From positions 1,426,001 through 1,490,000 of the forward strand of contig NZ_CP048810.1 in the NCBI RefSeq assembly GCF_013347965.1: 64,000 nucleotides of DNA. The letters run 5' to 3'. How positions within the stretch are numbered: the stretch's first letter is position 1; every line of letters starts with the position of its first letter. The notes beneath the pieces were generated by a model. That model was not told the DNA's origin. It saw only the letters and a list, made by a program, of their open reading frames with translations, and did not search any database. Below are positions 49,240 to 59,413 of this stretch, piece after piece. Both the position numbers and the translations under genes were made by a program. Source of the stretch: Pseudomonas bijieensis (lineage in GTDB: Bacteria; Pseudomonadota; Gammaproteobacteria; Pseudomonadales; Pseudomonadaceae).

Positions 49240-50370
49240 ATGGCTCATTCATGGCGTATTTCTGCACTGGCCGAACGGCACCGCGCACTCGGCTCGAACC
49301 TGGAAGACTGGAACGGCATGGGCACTGCCTGGACCTATGCCAGCGACCTGGCCGATCACCATCAAGCGATCCGCACCCGCGCCGGGCTGATGGACGTTTC
49401 CGGGCTGAAGAAAGTCCACTACGTCGGCCCCCATGCCGAAAGCCTGCTGCAATGGGCCACGACCCGCGACATCGCCAAGCTCTACCCCGGCAAATCGGTG
49501 TATGCCTCGATGCTCGACGCGGAAGGCAAGTTCGTCGATGACTGCATCGTCTACCGCACCGGGCCTAACGCGTTCATGGTGGTCCACGGCGCCGGTAGCG
49601 GTCACGAAATGCTGGTGCGTTCATCCCAGGGCCGGCAAGTGGCGGTGCTGTTCGACGACGACCTGCACGACCTGTCGCTGCAAGGGCCGTTGGCGGTGGA
49701 CTTTCTCGCCGAGCACGTCCCCGGGATTCGCCAGTTGCCCTATTTCCATCACCTGCAAACCCGCCTGTTCGATCGCCCGGTGATGATCTCTCGCACCGGC
49801 TACACCGGCGAACGCGGCTACGAGATCTTCTGCAAGGCAGCCGATGCTCCGGCGCTGTGGGACAAGATCCTCGAACAGGGCGCGGGCCTGGGCATCATCC
49901 CCTGCGCCTTTACCGCCCTGGACTGGTTGCGGGTGGAAAGCTCGCTGATGTTTTTCCCCTACGACAACTCGCAGATGTACCCCTTCGCCGACCAGAAGGC
50001 CGGCGACACCCTGTGGGAAATGGGCCTGGATTTCACCGTTTCTCCAGACAAACGCGAATTCCGTGGCGCCGAGGAGCACTTCCGGTTGCGCGGCCAGGAG
50101 CGCTTCAAGATCACCGGCGTGTTGCTCGACGGTGTGCGCGCCGCCGAGGCTGGCGACACCCTGTGGCAGGGCAACCAGCAAGTCGGGGTGATCACCTGCG
50201 GCATGTATTCGCGCCTGAGCAAACGCTCCATGGCCATCGCCCGCATGAACGTCACCTGCTCGGTTCCCGGGATTGCCTTGCAGGTGCGTGGCAGCCAGGA
50301 AAGCGCCGCGGTGACCCACGCCCTTCCCTTCGACGACCCGGAAAAAACCAAGCGCACGGCCAAGGGCTGA
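49240..50370 (+). CDS. GcvT-like folate-binding aminomethyltransferase, probable demethylase subunit
   Basis: A 376-residue GcvT-family protein with a folate-binding domain (LMDVSGLKKVHYVGPHAESL; VMISRTGYTGERGYEI) and a C-terminal barrel (SRLSKRSMAIARMN). Beside the DUF3445 gene it is best seen as the tetrahydrofolate-dependent subunit that captures formaldehyde as 5,10-methylene-THF. It has no role in the glycine cleavage system here, since no gcvH/P genes are near. DmdA-like activity is an alternative. Confidence 0.82.
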   Translation: MAHSWRISALAERHRALGSNLEDWNGMGTAWTYASDLADHHQAIRTRAGLMDVSGLKKVHYVGPHAESLLQWATTRDIAKLYPGKSVYASMLDAEGKFVDDCIVYRTGPNAFMVVHGAGSGHEMLVRSSQGRQVAVLFDDDLHDLSLQGPLAVDFLAEHVPGIRQLPYFHHLQTRLFDRPVMISRTGYTGERGYEIFCKAADAPALWDKILEQGAGLGIIPCAFTALDWLRVESSLMFFPYDNSQMYPFADQKAGDTLWEMGLDFTVSPDKREFRGAEEHFRLRGQERFKITGVLLDGVRAAEAGDTLWQGNQQVGVITCGMYSRLSKRSMAIARMNVTCSVPGIALQVRGSQESAAVTHALPFDDPEKTKRTAKG

Positions 50371-50400
50371 GCCTCTACCACCTTGCACAGGGAGCCCTCG

Positions 50401-51267
50401 ATGGACACCTCCAGCGAACACTACATTCTCAAGATCAACTGCCCGGCGGCGTCCGGCATCGTCGCCGCGATCAGTACCTGCCTGGCCCGGCAACAGTGCT
50501 ACATCAGTGAGCTCGCGCAATTCGACGATGAGTTCACCGGGCAGTTTTTCATGCGCGCGGTCTTTCGTTTCAACACCGGTGTGACCGGCGATATCGGCGC
50601 CCTGCGTGAAGACCTGGGCGACCTGGCCGGCGGCTTCGACATGCAGTGGCAACTGTTCTGCTCAAGCCAGCCAACCCGGGTGCTGCTGATGGTCAGCAAG
50701 TTCGATCATTGCCTGACCGACCTGCTGTACCGCCACCGCAAGGGCGAGATGGACATGCACATCACTGCCGTGGTCTCCAATCACCTGGACCTGCGGGCCA
50801 TGGCCGAACGTGAAGGCATTCGCTTCATCTACCTGCCGGTCACCAAGGACAGCAAGGCCAGCCAGGAAGTCGAGCTGATGCGCATTGTCGAGGACACCCA
50901 GACCGACCTGGTGGTGCTCGCCCGCTACATGCAGATTCTCTCCGACGGCCTGTGCCAGCAACTGTCCGGTCGGGCCATCAACATCCATCACTCGTTCCTG
51001 CCCGGTTTCAAGGGCGCCAAACCCTATCACCAGGCGTATGACCGGGGCGTGAAGCTGATCGGCGCGACCGCCCATTACGTCACCAGCGACCTCGACGAGG
51101 GGCCGATCATCGAGCAGGAAATCCAGCGCGTCGACCACACGCACCTGCCCGATTCGCTGGTTGCCATCGGCCGTGACACCGAAACCGTCGCCCTTTCCAA
51201 AGCCCTGAAATACCACCTGGAACACCGGGTGTTCATCAATCAGGACAAGACAGTGATCTTTCGCTGA
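50401..51267 (+). CDS. purU: Formyltetrahydrofolate deformylase
   Basis: A 288-residue protein with an N-terminal ACT domain (about 1-85) and a formyltransferase-type C-terminal domain with INIHHSFLPGFKGAKPYHQA and ATAHYVTSDLDEGPI (catalytic N, H and D). It releases formate from 10-formyl-THF and so regenerates THF for the demethylases. The ATG at 50401 with GGGAG upstream was chosen over a TTG at 50383. Confidence 0.93.
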   Translation: MDTSSEHYILKINCPAASGIVAAISTCLARQQCYISELAQFDDEFTGQFFMRAVFRFNTGVTGDIGALREDLGDLAGGFDMQWQLFCSSQPTRVLLMVSKFDHCLTDLLYRHRKGEMDMHITAVVSNHLDLRAMAEREGIRFIYLPVTKDSKASQEVELMRIVEDTQTDLVVLARYMQILSDGLCQQLSGRAINIHHSFLPGFKGAKPYHQAYDRGVKLIGATAHYVTSDLDEGPIIEQEIQRVDHTHLPDSLVAIGRDTETVALSKALKYHLEHRVFINQDKTVIFR

Positions 51268-51288
51268 AACCCTTCAGGAGGCACGCTC

Positions 51289-52656
51289 ATGACACTACGC
51301 GTAGCAATCATCGGCGCCGGCCCGTGCGGCCTGGCTCAACTTCGCGCCTTCCAGTCAGCCCGCGACCAGGGCACCGCCATTCCCGAACTGGTGTGCTTTG
51401 AAAAACAGCAGGATTGGGGCGGCATGTGGAACTACACCTGGCGCACCGGTCTGGACGAGAACGGCGAACCGGTGCATGGCAGCATGTACCGCTACCTGTG
51501 GTCGAACGGCCCGAAGGAATGCCTGGAGTTCGCCGACTACACCTTCGAAGAGCATTTTGGCCGCCCCATCGGCTCTTACCCGCCGCGGGAAGTGCTCTGG
51601 GATTACATCAAGGGCCGGGTCGAAAAAGCCGGGGTACGGGATTTCATCCGGTTCAACAACGTGGTGCGCCAGGTCACCTTTGACCAAGCGACTCGCCGCT
51701 TCACGGTGGTTGCCCACGACCACGGCAGCGATACCCAGACCTCGGAGCAGTTCGATTACGTGATCAACGCCTGCGGGCACTTTTCGACGCCGAAGATGCC
51801 GTACTTCCCCGGATTCGAGCAGTTCGGCGGGCGCATCCTCCACGCCCATGATTTCCGCGATGCACTGGAGTTCAAGGGCAAGGATCTGCTCATCGTCGGC
51901 AGCAGCTATTCTGCCGAAGACATCGGTTCCCAGTGCTACAAATACGGCGCCCGCAGCATCACCAGTTGCTACCGCACCGCGCCGATGGGCTATGACTGGC
52001 CCGCCAACTGGGAAGAAAAACCGTTGTTGCAGCGCCTGGAAAAAAACCGCGCGTACTTTATCGACGGCACCCACAAGCACGTCGATGCGGTGATCCTCTG
52101 CACCGGCTACAAACATCACTTCCCCTTCCTGCCGGACGAACTGTGCCTCAAGACCGATAACCGGCTATGGCCGATGAATCTGTACAAAGGCATTTTCTGG
52201 GAGCCCAACCCGCAACTGATCTACCTCGGCATGCAGGATCAGTGGTACTCGTTCAACATGTTCGACGCCCAAGCCTGGTACGCCCGCGATGTCATCCTGG
52301 GGCGCATTCAACTGCCCGGCCAGGCCGAAATGATCGCCGACAGCCGGCAATGGCACGAACAGGAACAGACACTGGAAACCAACCAGCAAATGTTCGAATA
52401 CCAGGGCGCCTACATCCAGCACCTGGTGGACGCCACCGACTACCCGAACTTCGACATCGCCGCCGTCAATGAAACCTTCCTGCACTGGAAGCACGACAAA
52501 GCGGAGAACATCATGGGTTATCGCGACAAGTCCTATCGCTCGTTGATGACCGGAACCCAGTCACCGCCGCACCACACCCCTTGGTTGCATGCGCTGGACG
52601 ACTCGATGGCGGCGTACCTCGCTGAGCCGCCGATGTCCGTCAAGTCGATCGGTTGA
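51289..52656 (+). CDS. tmm: Trimethylamine monooxygenase (flavin-containing)
   Basis: A 455-residue FMO with FAD motif GAGPCG at 9-14, the FMO signature [16 protein letters not shown] motif [13 protein letters not shown] and the Tmm-typical segments [20 protein letters not shown] and [20 protein letters not shown]. It oxidises trimethylamine to the N-oxide. AGGAGG lies 8 bases before the ATG. Other FMOs lack this motif set, and the tdm gene follows directly. Confidence 0.93.
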   Translation: MTLRVAIIGAGPCGLAQLRAFQSARDQGTAIPELVCFEKQQDWGGMWNYTWRTGLDENGEPVHGSMYRYLWSNGPKECLEFADYTFEEHFGRPIGSYPPREVLWDYIKGRVEKAGVRDFIRFNNVVRQVTFDQATRRFTVVAHDHGSDTQTSEQFDYVINACGHFSTPKMPYFPGFEQFGGRILHAHDFRDALEFKGKDLLIVGSSYSAEDIGSQCYKYGARSITSCYRTAPMGYDWPANWEEKPLLQRLEKNRAYFIDGTHKHVDAVILCTGYKHHFPFLPDELCLKTDNRLWPMNLYKGIFWEPNPQLIYLGMQDQWYSFNMFDAQAWYARDVILGRIQLPGQAEMIADSRQWHEQEQTLETNQQMFEYQGAYIQHLVDATDYPNFDIAAVNETFLHWKHDKAENIMGYRDKSYRSLMTGTQSPPHHTPWLHALDDSMAAYLAEPPMSVKSIG

Positions 52657-52671
52657 CCCGGGAGCCCCACC

Positions 52672-55014
52672 ATGAACGCACCTCGTGTTTCCCATCCGCG
52701 CGAGCCCGGACTCTTTGCCCGGGCCCCGGCCCTGGAGCGCTATCGGGTGGCGGCCGGCGGCCTGACGCTGGTGGCCTTGCAGCCCGGCGACAGCCTGCAA
52801 GTGATCGACCTTGAAGGTCAGCAATCCTGTGAACTGCTGGCCGTGGACACCCACGGTCACAGCGCGCTGGCGGCCTGGGCGTTGAGCGGTTCGGCGGCCT
52901 GCGAATTCATCGGCGCACGGCTCGCCGAACCGACCTTGCAAGCTCGACGTATCCACCAGGCGTTGCGCCGACGCGGCGTTGATCCCTACCACCTGCCCAA
53001 TGCCGCTTCACTCTGGGACGAGGACAGCCCTGCCGACTTCAGCCGCCAGTTTGTCGCCAGCGATGAACTGTTGGTGATTGTCGCCGCGCCCGCCGGTCCC
53101 ACGTCCGTCGATCGGCAATACCGGCCCAGCGAGCTGCGGTTGTGGGTGACTCGGGCCAATCCCTCGTCGCTGCTGCTCCCGGCATTACCCGAACCGTTGG
53201 GCGAGTTGCTCGACGAATTCACTCTTCACGCCGGCACCGCCCACAGCTACACGGTCGGCAAAGGGCAATACGTGCAGGTGCTCGACGTCGCCGGCCGCCA
53301 ATGCTCGGACTTCGTCGCCCTCGATCGGCGGGCGTTGGATCGCGGCCAGGAACTGGACCTGGACCAGACCGTTACCCGCACCTTGAACGGCAGCGCCTAC
53401 CCGGCACCGGGACTGTTCTCGAAGTTTTTTGACCGGCAGATGCAACCGATGCTGGAAGTGGTGCGTGACACCGTCGGCCGCCACGACTCCTTCGCCCTGG
53501 CCTGTGCCGCGCGTTACTACGAGAGCCATGGCTACTTCGGGCACGACAACTGCAGCGACAACCTGAGCCGGGCCTTGGCGCCTCACGGGGTCGAGGCTCG
53601 CAGCGGTTGGCCGGCGATCAATTTGTTCTTCAACACCGGGATCGACGCCCACCAGCAGATGACATTGGACGAGCCGTGGTCGCGTCCCGGCGATTACGTG
53701 CTGCTGCGAGCCATGACCGATCTGCTGTGTGGCAGCACCTCATGCCCGGATGACATCGACCCGGCCAACGGCTGGAACCCGACCGATATCCATGTCCGCC
53801 TCTACAGCGAAAAGGAGCGTTTTTCCATCGCCATGAGCACTCGTACCACGGCCGATGCCGACCCGATCCTCACCCGTGAGTCCGCGTTCCACTCACGCAC
53901 CAGCGCCTTGACTGGCAGCTTTACCGACTACCGAAACTGGTGGCTGCCGCTGCGCTACGACGGCTATGGCGCCATCGAGGAATACCTCGGTTGCCGCGAA
54001 CGCGTCGCGGTGATGGACCTGACCGCCCTGCGCAAATTCGAAATCCTCGGCCCCGACGCCGAAGCCTTGTTGCAGTACTGCCTGACTCGGGATGTGCGGC
54101 GCCTGGCGGTGGGTCAAGTGGTGTACTCGGCGATGTGCCACGAGCATGGCGGCATGCTCGACGATGGCACCCTGCTGCGCCTGGGCCCGGATAATTTCCG
54201 CTGGATCTGCGGTGAGGATTACGCCGGAGTTTGGCTGCGCGAACAGGCGCAAAGGCTCGGCATGAAGGTCTGGGTCAAATCCGCCAGCGAGCAGATTCAC
54301 AACCTGGCCGTCCAGGGCCCGATGAGTCGTGAACTGCTAAAGCAGATGGTCTGGACCCCAGCGACCCAACCGAGCCTGGAAACCCTCGGCTGGTTCCGCT
54401 TCCTGGTGGGCCGCCTGGATGGTTACGACGGCTGCCCGCTGATGATCTCGCGCACCGGTTACACCGGCGAACTGGGCTACGAAGTCTGGTGCCAGCCCGA
54501 AGATGCCGAGCGGGTCTGGGACCGGATCTGGCAACTGGGCCAACCGCTGGGCCTGGTACCGCTGGGCCTGGAAGCACTGGACATGCTGCGCATCGAAGCC
54601 GGACTGATTTTCGCCGGCTACGAGTTCAGCGACCAGACCGATCCTTTCGAGGCAGGTATCGGTTTTTCTGTGCCTATGAACAGCAAAACCGACGACTTCA
54701 TCGGCCGCGATGCGCTGTTGCGGCGCAGTGCCCATCCCGCCCAGAAGCTGGTGGGCCTGCAACTGAGTGGCAACGAAGCCGCCCACCACGGTGACCCGGT
54801 GTATCGCGGCCGGGCCCAGGTCGGGGTCATCACCAGTGCCTGCCGCTCGCCGCTGCTGGCCAGCAACATCGCGCTGTGCCGGGTCGACGTGGCCTGCGCC
54901 GACGTCGGCACGACGCTTGAGATCGGCAAAGTCGATGGCCTGCAGAAGCGCATCAGCGCCGAGGTCACCGCAGCGATTTTCTACGACCCGCAAAAGAGCC
55001 GGGTGCGCAGTTGA
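52672..55014 (+). CDS. tdm: Trimethylamine N-oxide demethylase: DUF1989-GcvT fusion
   Basis: A 780-residue two-domain protein. The N-terminal part (about 1-380) is DUF1989-like, with a cysteine-containing metal region (GRQCSDFVAL, LCGSTSCPDDIDPANGWNPT). The C-terminal part (about 400-775) is a GcvT-type THF-binding domain (AVMDLTALRKFEILGPDAEA, MISRTGYTGELGYEVW). This is the architecture of Tdm, which splits trimethylamine N-oxide into dimethylamine and formaldehyde. It lies 15 bases after tmm. Confidence 0.9.
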   Translation: MNAPRVSHPREPGLFARAPALERYRVAAGGLTLVALQPGDSLQVIDLEGQQSCELLAVDTHGHSALAAWALSGSAACEFIGARLAEPTLQARRIHQALRRRGVDPYHLPNAASLWDEDSPADFSRQFVASDELLVIVAAPAGPTSVDRQYRPSELRLWVTRANPSSLLLPALPEPLGELLDEFTLHAGTAHSYTVGKGQYVQVLDVAGRQCSDFVALDRRALDRGQELDLDQTVTRTLNGSAYPAPGLFSKFFDRQMQPMLEVVRDTVGRHDSFALACAARYYESHGYFGHDNCSDNLSRALAPHGVEARSGWPAINLFFNTGIDAHQQMTLDEPWSRPGDYVLLRAMTDLLCGSTSCPDDIDPANGWNPTDIHVRLYSEKERFSIAMSTRTTADADPILTRESAFHSRTSALTGSFTDYRNWWLPLRYDGYGAIEEYLGCRERVAVMDLTALRKFEILGPDAEALLQYCLTRDVRRLAVGQVVYSAMCHEHGGMLDDGTLLRLGPDNFRWICGEDYAGVWLREQAQRLGMKVWVKSASEQIHNLAVQGPMSRELLKQMVWTPATQPSLETLGWFRFLVGRLDGYDGCPLMISRTGYTGELGYEVWCQPEDAERVWDRIWQLGQPLGLVPLGLEALDMLRIEAGLIFAGYEFSDQTDPFEAGIGFSVPMNSKTDDFIGRDALLRRSAHPAQKLVGLQLSGNEAAHHGDPVYRGRAQVGVITSACRSPLLASNIALCRVDVACADVGTTLEIGKVDGLQKRISAEVTAAIFYDPQKSRVRS

Positions 55015-55091
55015 TCGACCAGACGGACCTGGGCGCCACCCTGACTTTGACTGCCCCCACTACTCCGCTACTCAGACATGGGAATACGAAG

Positions 55092-56771
55092 ATGGAAGCG
55101 ACTACGTTCGAGACCGTACCGCAGGCCGCCAGCACCGTTGGCAGCCTGCACCGCAAGATCGATTGGCGCGGGGCTTTCTGGGTTGCCAGTGGCGTGCCCG
55201 CGCTGGTGCTGTTTTCAATCGGCGCGATTGCCGCCACAGTGGGCAAACCGGCCTGGATCGTCTGGATCGTGTCGATCCTGTTCGGGTTTATCCAAGCCTT
55301 CACCTATGCCGAAATCGCCGGACTGTTCCCGCACAAATCCGGCGGCGCCTCGGTCTATGGCGCGGTCGCCTGGGTACGCTACAGCAAGCTGATCGCACCG
55401 GTTTCGGTGTGGTGCAACTGGCTGGCCTGGTCGCCGGTGCTGTCGATCGGTTCAGGGCTGGCAGCCGGCTACATACTCACCGCACTGTTTCCCGCCGATG
55501 CGCTGATCAATACCTGGCAATTGACCCTGCTCGATCTGGGTTGGATCAAGAGCGGCCTGTCACTGCGGATCAATGCGACATTCGCCATCGGTCTGTTGAT
55601 CCTGCTGACGGTGTTCGCCGTGCAGCATGGCGGTATTCTGCGCTCGGCGCGCCTGACCCTGGTGCTCGGCGTGACGTCGCTGATCCCCTTGCTGCTGGTG
55701 GGCGTGGTGCCGTTGCTCACCGGCGATGCGGCCCAGGCCAATTTCCTGCCGTTGTACCCCCTGGCCCATGATGCCGCCGGGCAAGTGATCGATGGGCCCT
55801 GGGATCTGTCCGGCTGGACACTGATGGCCGGCGGTCTGTTCATGGCCGCGTGGTCCACCTACGGCTTCGAAACGGCGGTGTGCTACACACGGGAATTCAA
55901 AGACCCCAAGCGCGACACGTTCAAGGCGATTTTCTATGCGGGTCTGCTGTGCATTCTGGTGTTCACCCTGGTGCCGCTGGCGTTTCAAGGCAGCCTGGGA
56001 CTCGGCCAACTGGTGACACCGGCCGTGCTGGACGCCAGCGGTGCAGTGGTTTCGCCGGCAGTCTACAGCGGCCTGCTGTCGCCCGCGATCTACAGCGGCA
56101 TGGGCGTCGGCCAGGTGATGGCGGACAGTATCGGCGGCGGTAAACTGGTCGCCAACATCATGCTGATCATGCTGGTCCTGGCCACCCTGCTGGCGATCAT
56201 GACGTCGATGTCCGGCTCATCGCGCACCTTGTACCAGGCGTCGGTGGATGGCTGGCTGCCGAAGTACCTGGGCCGCACCAATGAACACGGCGCGCCCACC
56301 GCCGCGATGTGGACCGACCTGTGTTTCAACCTGCTGCTGTTGCTGATGTCCGACTATGTCTTCGTGCTCGCGGCGTCCAACGTCAGCTACATCATCTTCA
56401 ACTTCCTCAATCTCAACGCAGGCTGGATCCATCGTCTGGATCGTCCCGACTGGATACGCCCGTACAAAGCCCCTACCGTGCTCCTGGCGGCCGGTGGTGT
56501 GCTGAGCTTCGTCAACCTGGCCTGCATGGGGCTGGGCGCCGATATCTGGGGCGCGGGAACCCTGACGACCGGCCTGCTGCTGGCGCTGTTGATCCTGCCG
56601 GTGTTCTGCTACCGCCACTATGTGCAGGACAACGGGCACTTCCCCGAAGCCATGCTTAACGATCTCTACGTCCAGGCTGATACGGGTCAAAAACGCGCGG
56701 GCTGGTTGCCTTACCTCACGCTGGTCGCAGGTGTTCTAGTGGTGTACGGCAGCCATCAATTGGTAGTCTGA
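55092..56771 (+). CDS. APC-superfamily permease of the methylamine cluster
   Basis: A 559-residue amino acid/polyamine permease with about 13 hydrophobic helices (GAFWVASGVPALVLFSIGAI, AWSTYGFETAVCYTREFKDP). The ATG at 55092 was chosen because the upstream reading to 55011 is implausible as a cytoplasmic start. It probably imports trimethylamine, its N-oxide or a methylated amine; the substrate is inferred from position. Confidence 0.87.
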   Translation: MEATTFETVPQAASTVGSLHRKIDWRGAFWVASGVPALVLFSIGAIAATVGKPAWIVWIVSILFGFIQAFTYAEIAGLFPHKSGGASVYGAVAWVRYSKLIAPVSVWCNWLAWSPVLSIGSGLAAGYILTALFPADALINTWQLTLLDLGWIKSGLSLRINATFAIGLLILLTVFAVQHGGILRSARLTLVLGVTSLIPLLLVGVVPLLTGDAAQANFLPLYPLAHDAAGQVIDGPWDLSGWTLMAGGLFMAAWSTYGFETAVCYTREFKDPKRDTFKAIFYAGLLCILVFTLVPLAFQGSLGLGQLVTPAVLDASGAVVSPAVYSGLLSPAIYSGMGVGQVMADSIGGGKLVANIMLIMLVLATLLAIMTSMSGSSRTLYQASVDGWLPKYLGRTNEHGAPTAAMWTDLCFNLLLLLMSDYVFVLAASNVSYIIFNFLNLNAGWIHRLDRPDWIRPYKAPTVLLAAGGVLSFVNLACMGLGADIWGAGTLTTGLLLALLILPVFCYRHYVQDNGHFPEAMLNDLYVQADTGQKRAGWLPYLTLVAGVLVVYGSHQLVV

Positions 56772-56800
56772 ACACCCTTTGCTTGCAGATCCCTGATGAA

Positions 56801-56829
56801 TCATCGAGGCGCAACGACGCCTCGGTGAT
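56801..56829 (+). terminator. Hairpin after the permease gene
   Basis: CGAGGCG-CAACGA-CGCCTCG, extended by ATC/GAT with a bulge and followed by TTATTT, resembles a Rho-independent terminator with a weak T-run. It may reduce read-through into folD. Confidence 0.55.
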
Positions 56830-56859
56830 TATTTCGCCCCTCTATCATCCAAGACAACG

Positions 56860-57792
56860 GTGACTCTTTTGATCGGCACCACCCCCGCACTTGCTCGCGA
56901 TATCGACGGCAAGGCCATCTCCGCCCTGGTTCTCGACGAGGTTCGAGAAGAGGTTCTGGCCCTCGCGCACCGGCACATCTACCCCGCCCTGGCTGTATTG
57001 TTGGTGGGCGAAGATCCGGCCAGCGAGGTTTACGTGCGCAACAAATTGCTGCGGGCCAAGGAAGTCGGCATTCGCTCCCTGGAGTACCGTCTGCCAGCCA
57101 ATGCCAGCCAGCACCAGGTACTGGAACTGATTGCCCAACTGAACGCCGATGTCACGGTGAACGGCATTCTGGTGCAGTTGCCGTTGCCGGGACATATCGA
57201 CGAAGCGGCAGTCATCCAGGCCATCGACCCGGTCAAGGACGTGGACGGTTTTCATCGCGAGAACGTCGGCGGCCTGGTGCAAGGCATGGAAGTGCTGACA
57301 CCCTGCACGCCCAGCGGCTGCATGCGTCTACTGCACGAAACCTGCGGCGATGTGAGCGGCTTGCACGCCGTGGTCGTCGGGCGCTCGAACATCGTCGGCA
57401 AGCCCATGGCGACCTTGTTGTTGCAGGCTCACTGTTCGGTCAGCGTGGTGCACTCACGCAGCGTCGATGCCCCGGCGTTGTGTCGACTGGCCGATATCGT
57501 CGTCGCGGCGGTAGGCCGTCCCGGGCTGATCGATGCCAGTTGGCTCAAGCCTGGCGCCGTGGTGATCGATGTCGGGATCAATCGTATTACGGACGAATCC
57601 GGCAGCCATCTGGTGGGTGATGTCGACTACGCCAGCGCGCGCACCGTCGCCAGCGCAATCACGCCAGTACCCGGTGGCGTCGGGCCGATGACCATTGCCT
57701 ATCTGCTGAAGAACACCCTGATCGCCAGCCAGTTGCAGCATGCGGCCCAGGCCCGCGGGCAGACATCTGCCAGCCATCTGGTGGTGAGTTGA
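56860..57792 (+). CDS. folD: Methylene-THF dehydrogenase / methenyl-THF cyclohydrolase
   Basis: A 310-residue FolD with substrate motifs [23 protein letters not shown] and the NADP-domain [13 protein letters not shown] and [13 protein letters not shown]. It oxidises 5,10-methylene-THF to 10-formyl-THF, linking the THF-dependent demethylases to PurU. The start is a GTG with a poor ribosome-binding site, so it could be slightly off. It is probably a second, catabolic copy besides the housekeeping gene; this cannot be checked here. Confidence 0.93.
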   Translation: MTLLIGTTPALARDIDGKAISALVLDEVREEVLALAHRHIYPALAVLLVGEDPASEVYVRNKLLRAKEVGIRSLEYRLPANASQHQVLELIAQLNADVTVNGILVQLPLPGHIDEAAVIQAIDPVKDVDGFHRENVGGLVQGMEVLTPCTPSGCMRLLHETCGDVSGLHAVVVGRSNIVGKPMATLLLQAHCSVSVVHSRSVDAPALCRLADIVVAAVGRPGLIDASWLKPGAVVIDVGINRITDESGSHLVGDVDYASARTVASAITPVPGGVGPMTIAYLLKNTLIASQLQHAAQARGQTSASHLVVS

Positions 57793-57889
57793 GCACAATG
57801 CGTACGACCCGTTCGAGGGTGTAATGCTGTTTACTTGATCGTTCCCGGAGATTCTGATCTTCCGTTCCTAGCGTGTTTTTTGGGTGGGA

Positions 57890-57933
57890 TTGGTGTGTAT
57901 ATCCGTTACCGCAAAAACGGATATGCACACCAA
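57890..57933. repeat. Long hairpin between convergent folD and amtB
   Basis: TTGGTGTGTATATCCGTT and AACGGATATGCACACCAA match at 17 of 18 positions around an 8-base loop; the single mismatch would be a G-U pair in RNA. It lies in the 192-base gap and may be a bidirectional terminator or the remnant of a dispersed repeat. Confidence 0.6.
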
Positions 57934-57984
57934 ACCATATAAATATCGGGCCTTCTCAAATAAAGCCAAAAACAACCGTAACTA

Positions 57985-59310
57985 TCAGTGGTTGTAAGCA
58001 CGCTCGTTGTGTTCAGCCAGGTCCAGCCCCATCTCCTCCACCGACTCATCGGCGCGCAAACCGATCACCGCGTTGATCACCTTGAGAATGACCCAACTGA
58101 TGACAAAACAGTAAACCGTCGTCAGCAGTACGCCTTTGATTTGCGCCACGACCTGAGCCCCCATGGTCACGCCTTCGACCAATCCCCCCACCGACGGCAC
58201 ACAGAACACCCCGGTCAACACCGCGCCGATCATCCCGCCAATGCCGTGCAAGCCGAACACGTCGAGGCTGTCGTCATAACCGAAGCGCCGCTTGAGCACG
58301 GTGACACTCAGGTAGCAGAACACTCCACACAACAAACCGATGGCCAACGCACCGCCGACGCCGACATACGCGCACGCCGGCGTGATGCCCACCAGACCCG
58401 CCAAGGCACCACTGGCCAAGCCCAAAGCACTCGGTTTGCCAACCTTGAACCACTCGGTGAACATCCAGCCGAGAATACCGGCGCACGCCCCCAATTGGGT
58501 GTTGAGCATGACGATGCCAGAAGTGCCGTTGAGGCCACCGCCGGAACCGATGTTGAAACCGAACCAGCCCACCCAGAGCATCGCCGCACCGGCCATGGTC
58601 AGGCTCAGGTTGTGGGCGGGCATCGGCGTGTTCTGGTAGCCCTTGCGCTTGCCGAGAATCAGGCACGCGGCCAAAGCGGCGACACCGGCATTGATGTGCA
58701 CGGCGGTGCCACCGGCGAAATCGAGTACGCCCCAGTTGTGCATCAAAGCGCCCGCGCCTCCCCAGACCATATGCGCCACCGGGGCGTACACCAGGGTGAA
58801 CCACAACGCCATGAACCACAGCGCCGCCGAAAACTTCATGCGTTCGGCGAATGCACCGGCAATCAGCGCCGGGGTGATGATCGCGAAGGTCATCTGGAAG
58901 GTCACGAATACACCTTCCGGAATATCCCCAACCAGGCTCTCCGGGGTCATGCCCGCCAGAAAGGCCCGGCTCAAACCACCGACGAAACTGTTGAACGTCA
59001 CCTGCCCCTCGATCATGCCGGTGCTGTCGACCACCATGCTGTAGCCATAGATTACCCACAGCACGCCGACCAGGCCGGCGATGCCGAAGCATTGGGTGAA
59101 CAGCGAAAGCATGTTCTTTGCCCGGACCAAGCCACCGTAAAACAATGCCAGTCCCGGTAGACACATGAACAGCACCAGCACCGCGGCAGTGACCATCCAG
59201 GCGGTGCTGCCGGTGTTCAAGGCGGGTGCATCGGCGGCCTGGGCCAAGGGCGCAAATGCACCGGCCGCCAATAAACCGAGAAGGGATTTGCCGAGAAGAC
59301 GATTGACCAT
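57985..59310 (-). CDS. amtB: Ammonium/methylammonium transporter
   Basis: A 441-residue Amt protein with a signal-like first helix, 11 further helices and family motifs (GLALFYGGLVRAKN, DFAGGTAVHINAGVAALAAC, GWFGFNIGSGGG). The ATG at 59310 has CAGGAG upstream; the longer reading extends into REP DNA. No glnK gene is adjacent, so a role in methylammonium uptake or retention within the N-methylglutamate cluster is plausible. Confidence 0.93.
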   Translation of the reverse strand: MVNRLLGKSLLGLLAAGAFAPLAQAADAPALNTGSTAWMVTAAVLVLFMCLPGLALFYGGLVRAKNMLSLFTQCFGIAGLVGVLWVIYGYSMVVDSTGMIEGQVTFNSFVGGLSRAFLAGMTPESLVGDIPEGVFVTFQMTFAIITPALIAGAFAERMKFSAALWFMALWFTLVYAPVAHMVWGGAGALMHNWGVLDFAGGTAVHINAGVAALAACLILGKRKGYQNTPMPAHNLSLTMAGAAMLWVGWFGFNIGSGGGLNGTSGIVMLNTQLGACAGILGWMFTEWFKVGKPSALGLASGALAGLVGITPACAYVGVGGALAIGLLCGVFCYLSVTVLKRRFGYDDSLDVFGLHGIGGMIGAVLTGVFCVPSVGGLVEGVTMGAQVVAQIKGVLLTTVYCFVISWVILKVINAVIGLRADESVEEMGLDLAEHNERAYNH

Positions 59311-59413
59311 GTTCAAAGCTCCTGCAAAGAAAGGTGAGTGTCGGGCAGCGAGCAATAAAGAATGAGAGACGGGCCTTTTCGGCCTCTCGAATATAAATGC
59401 CATGAACAGGACT

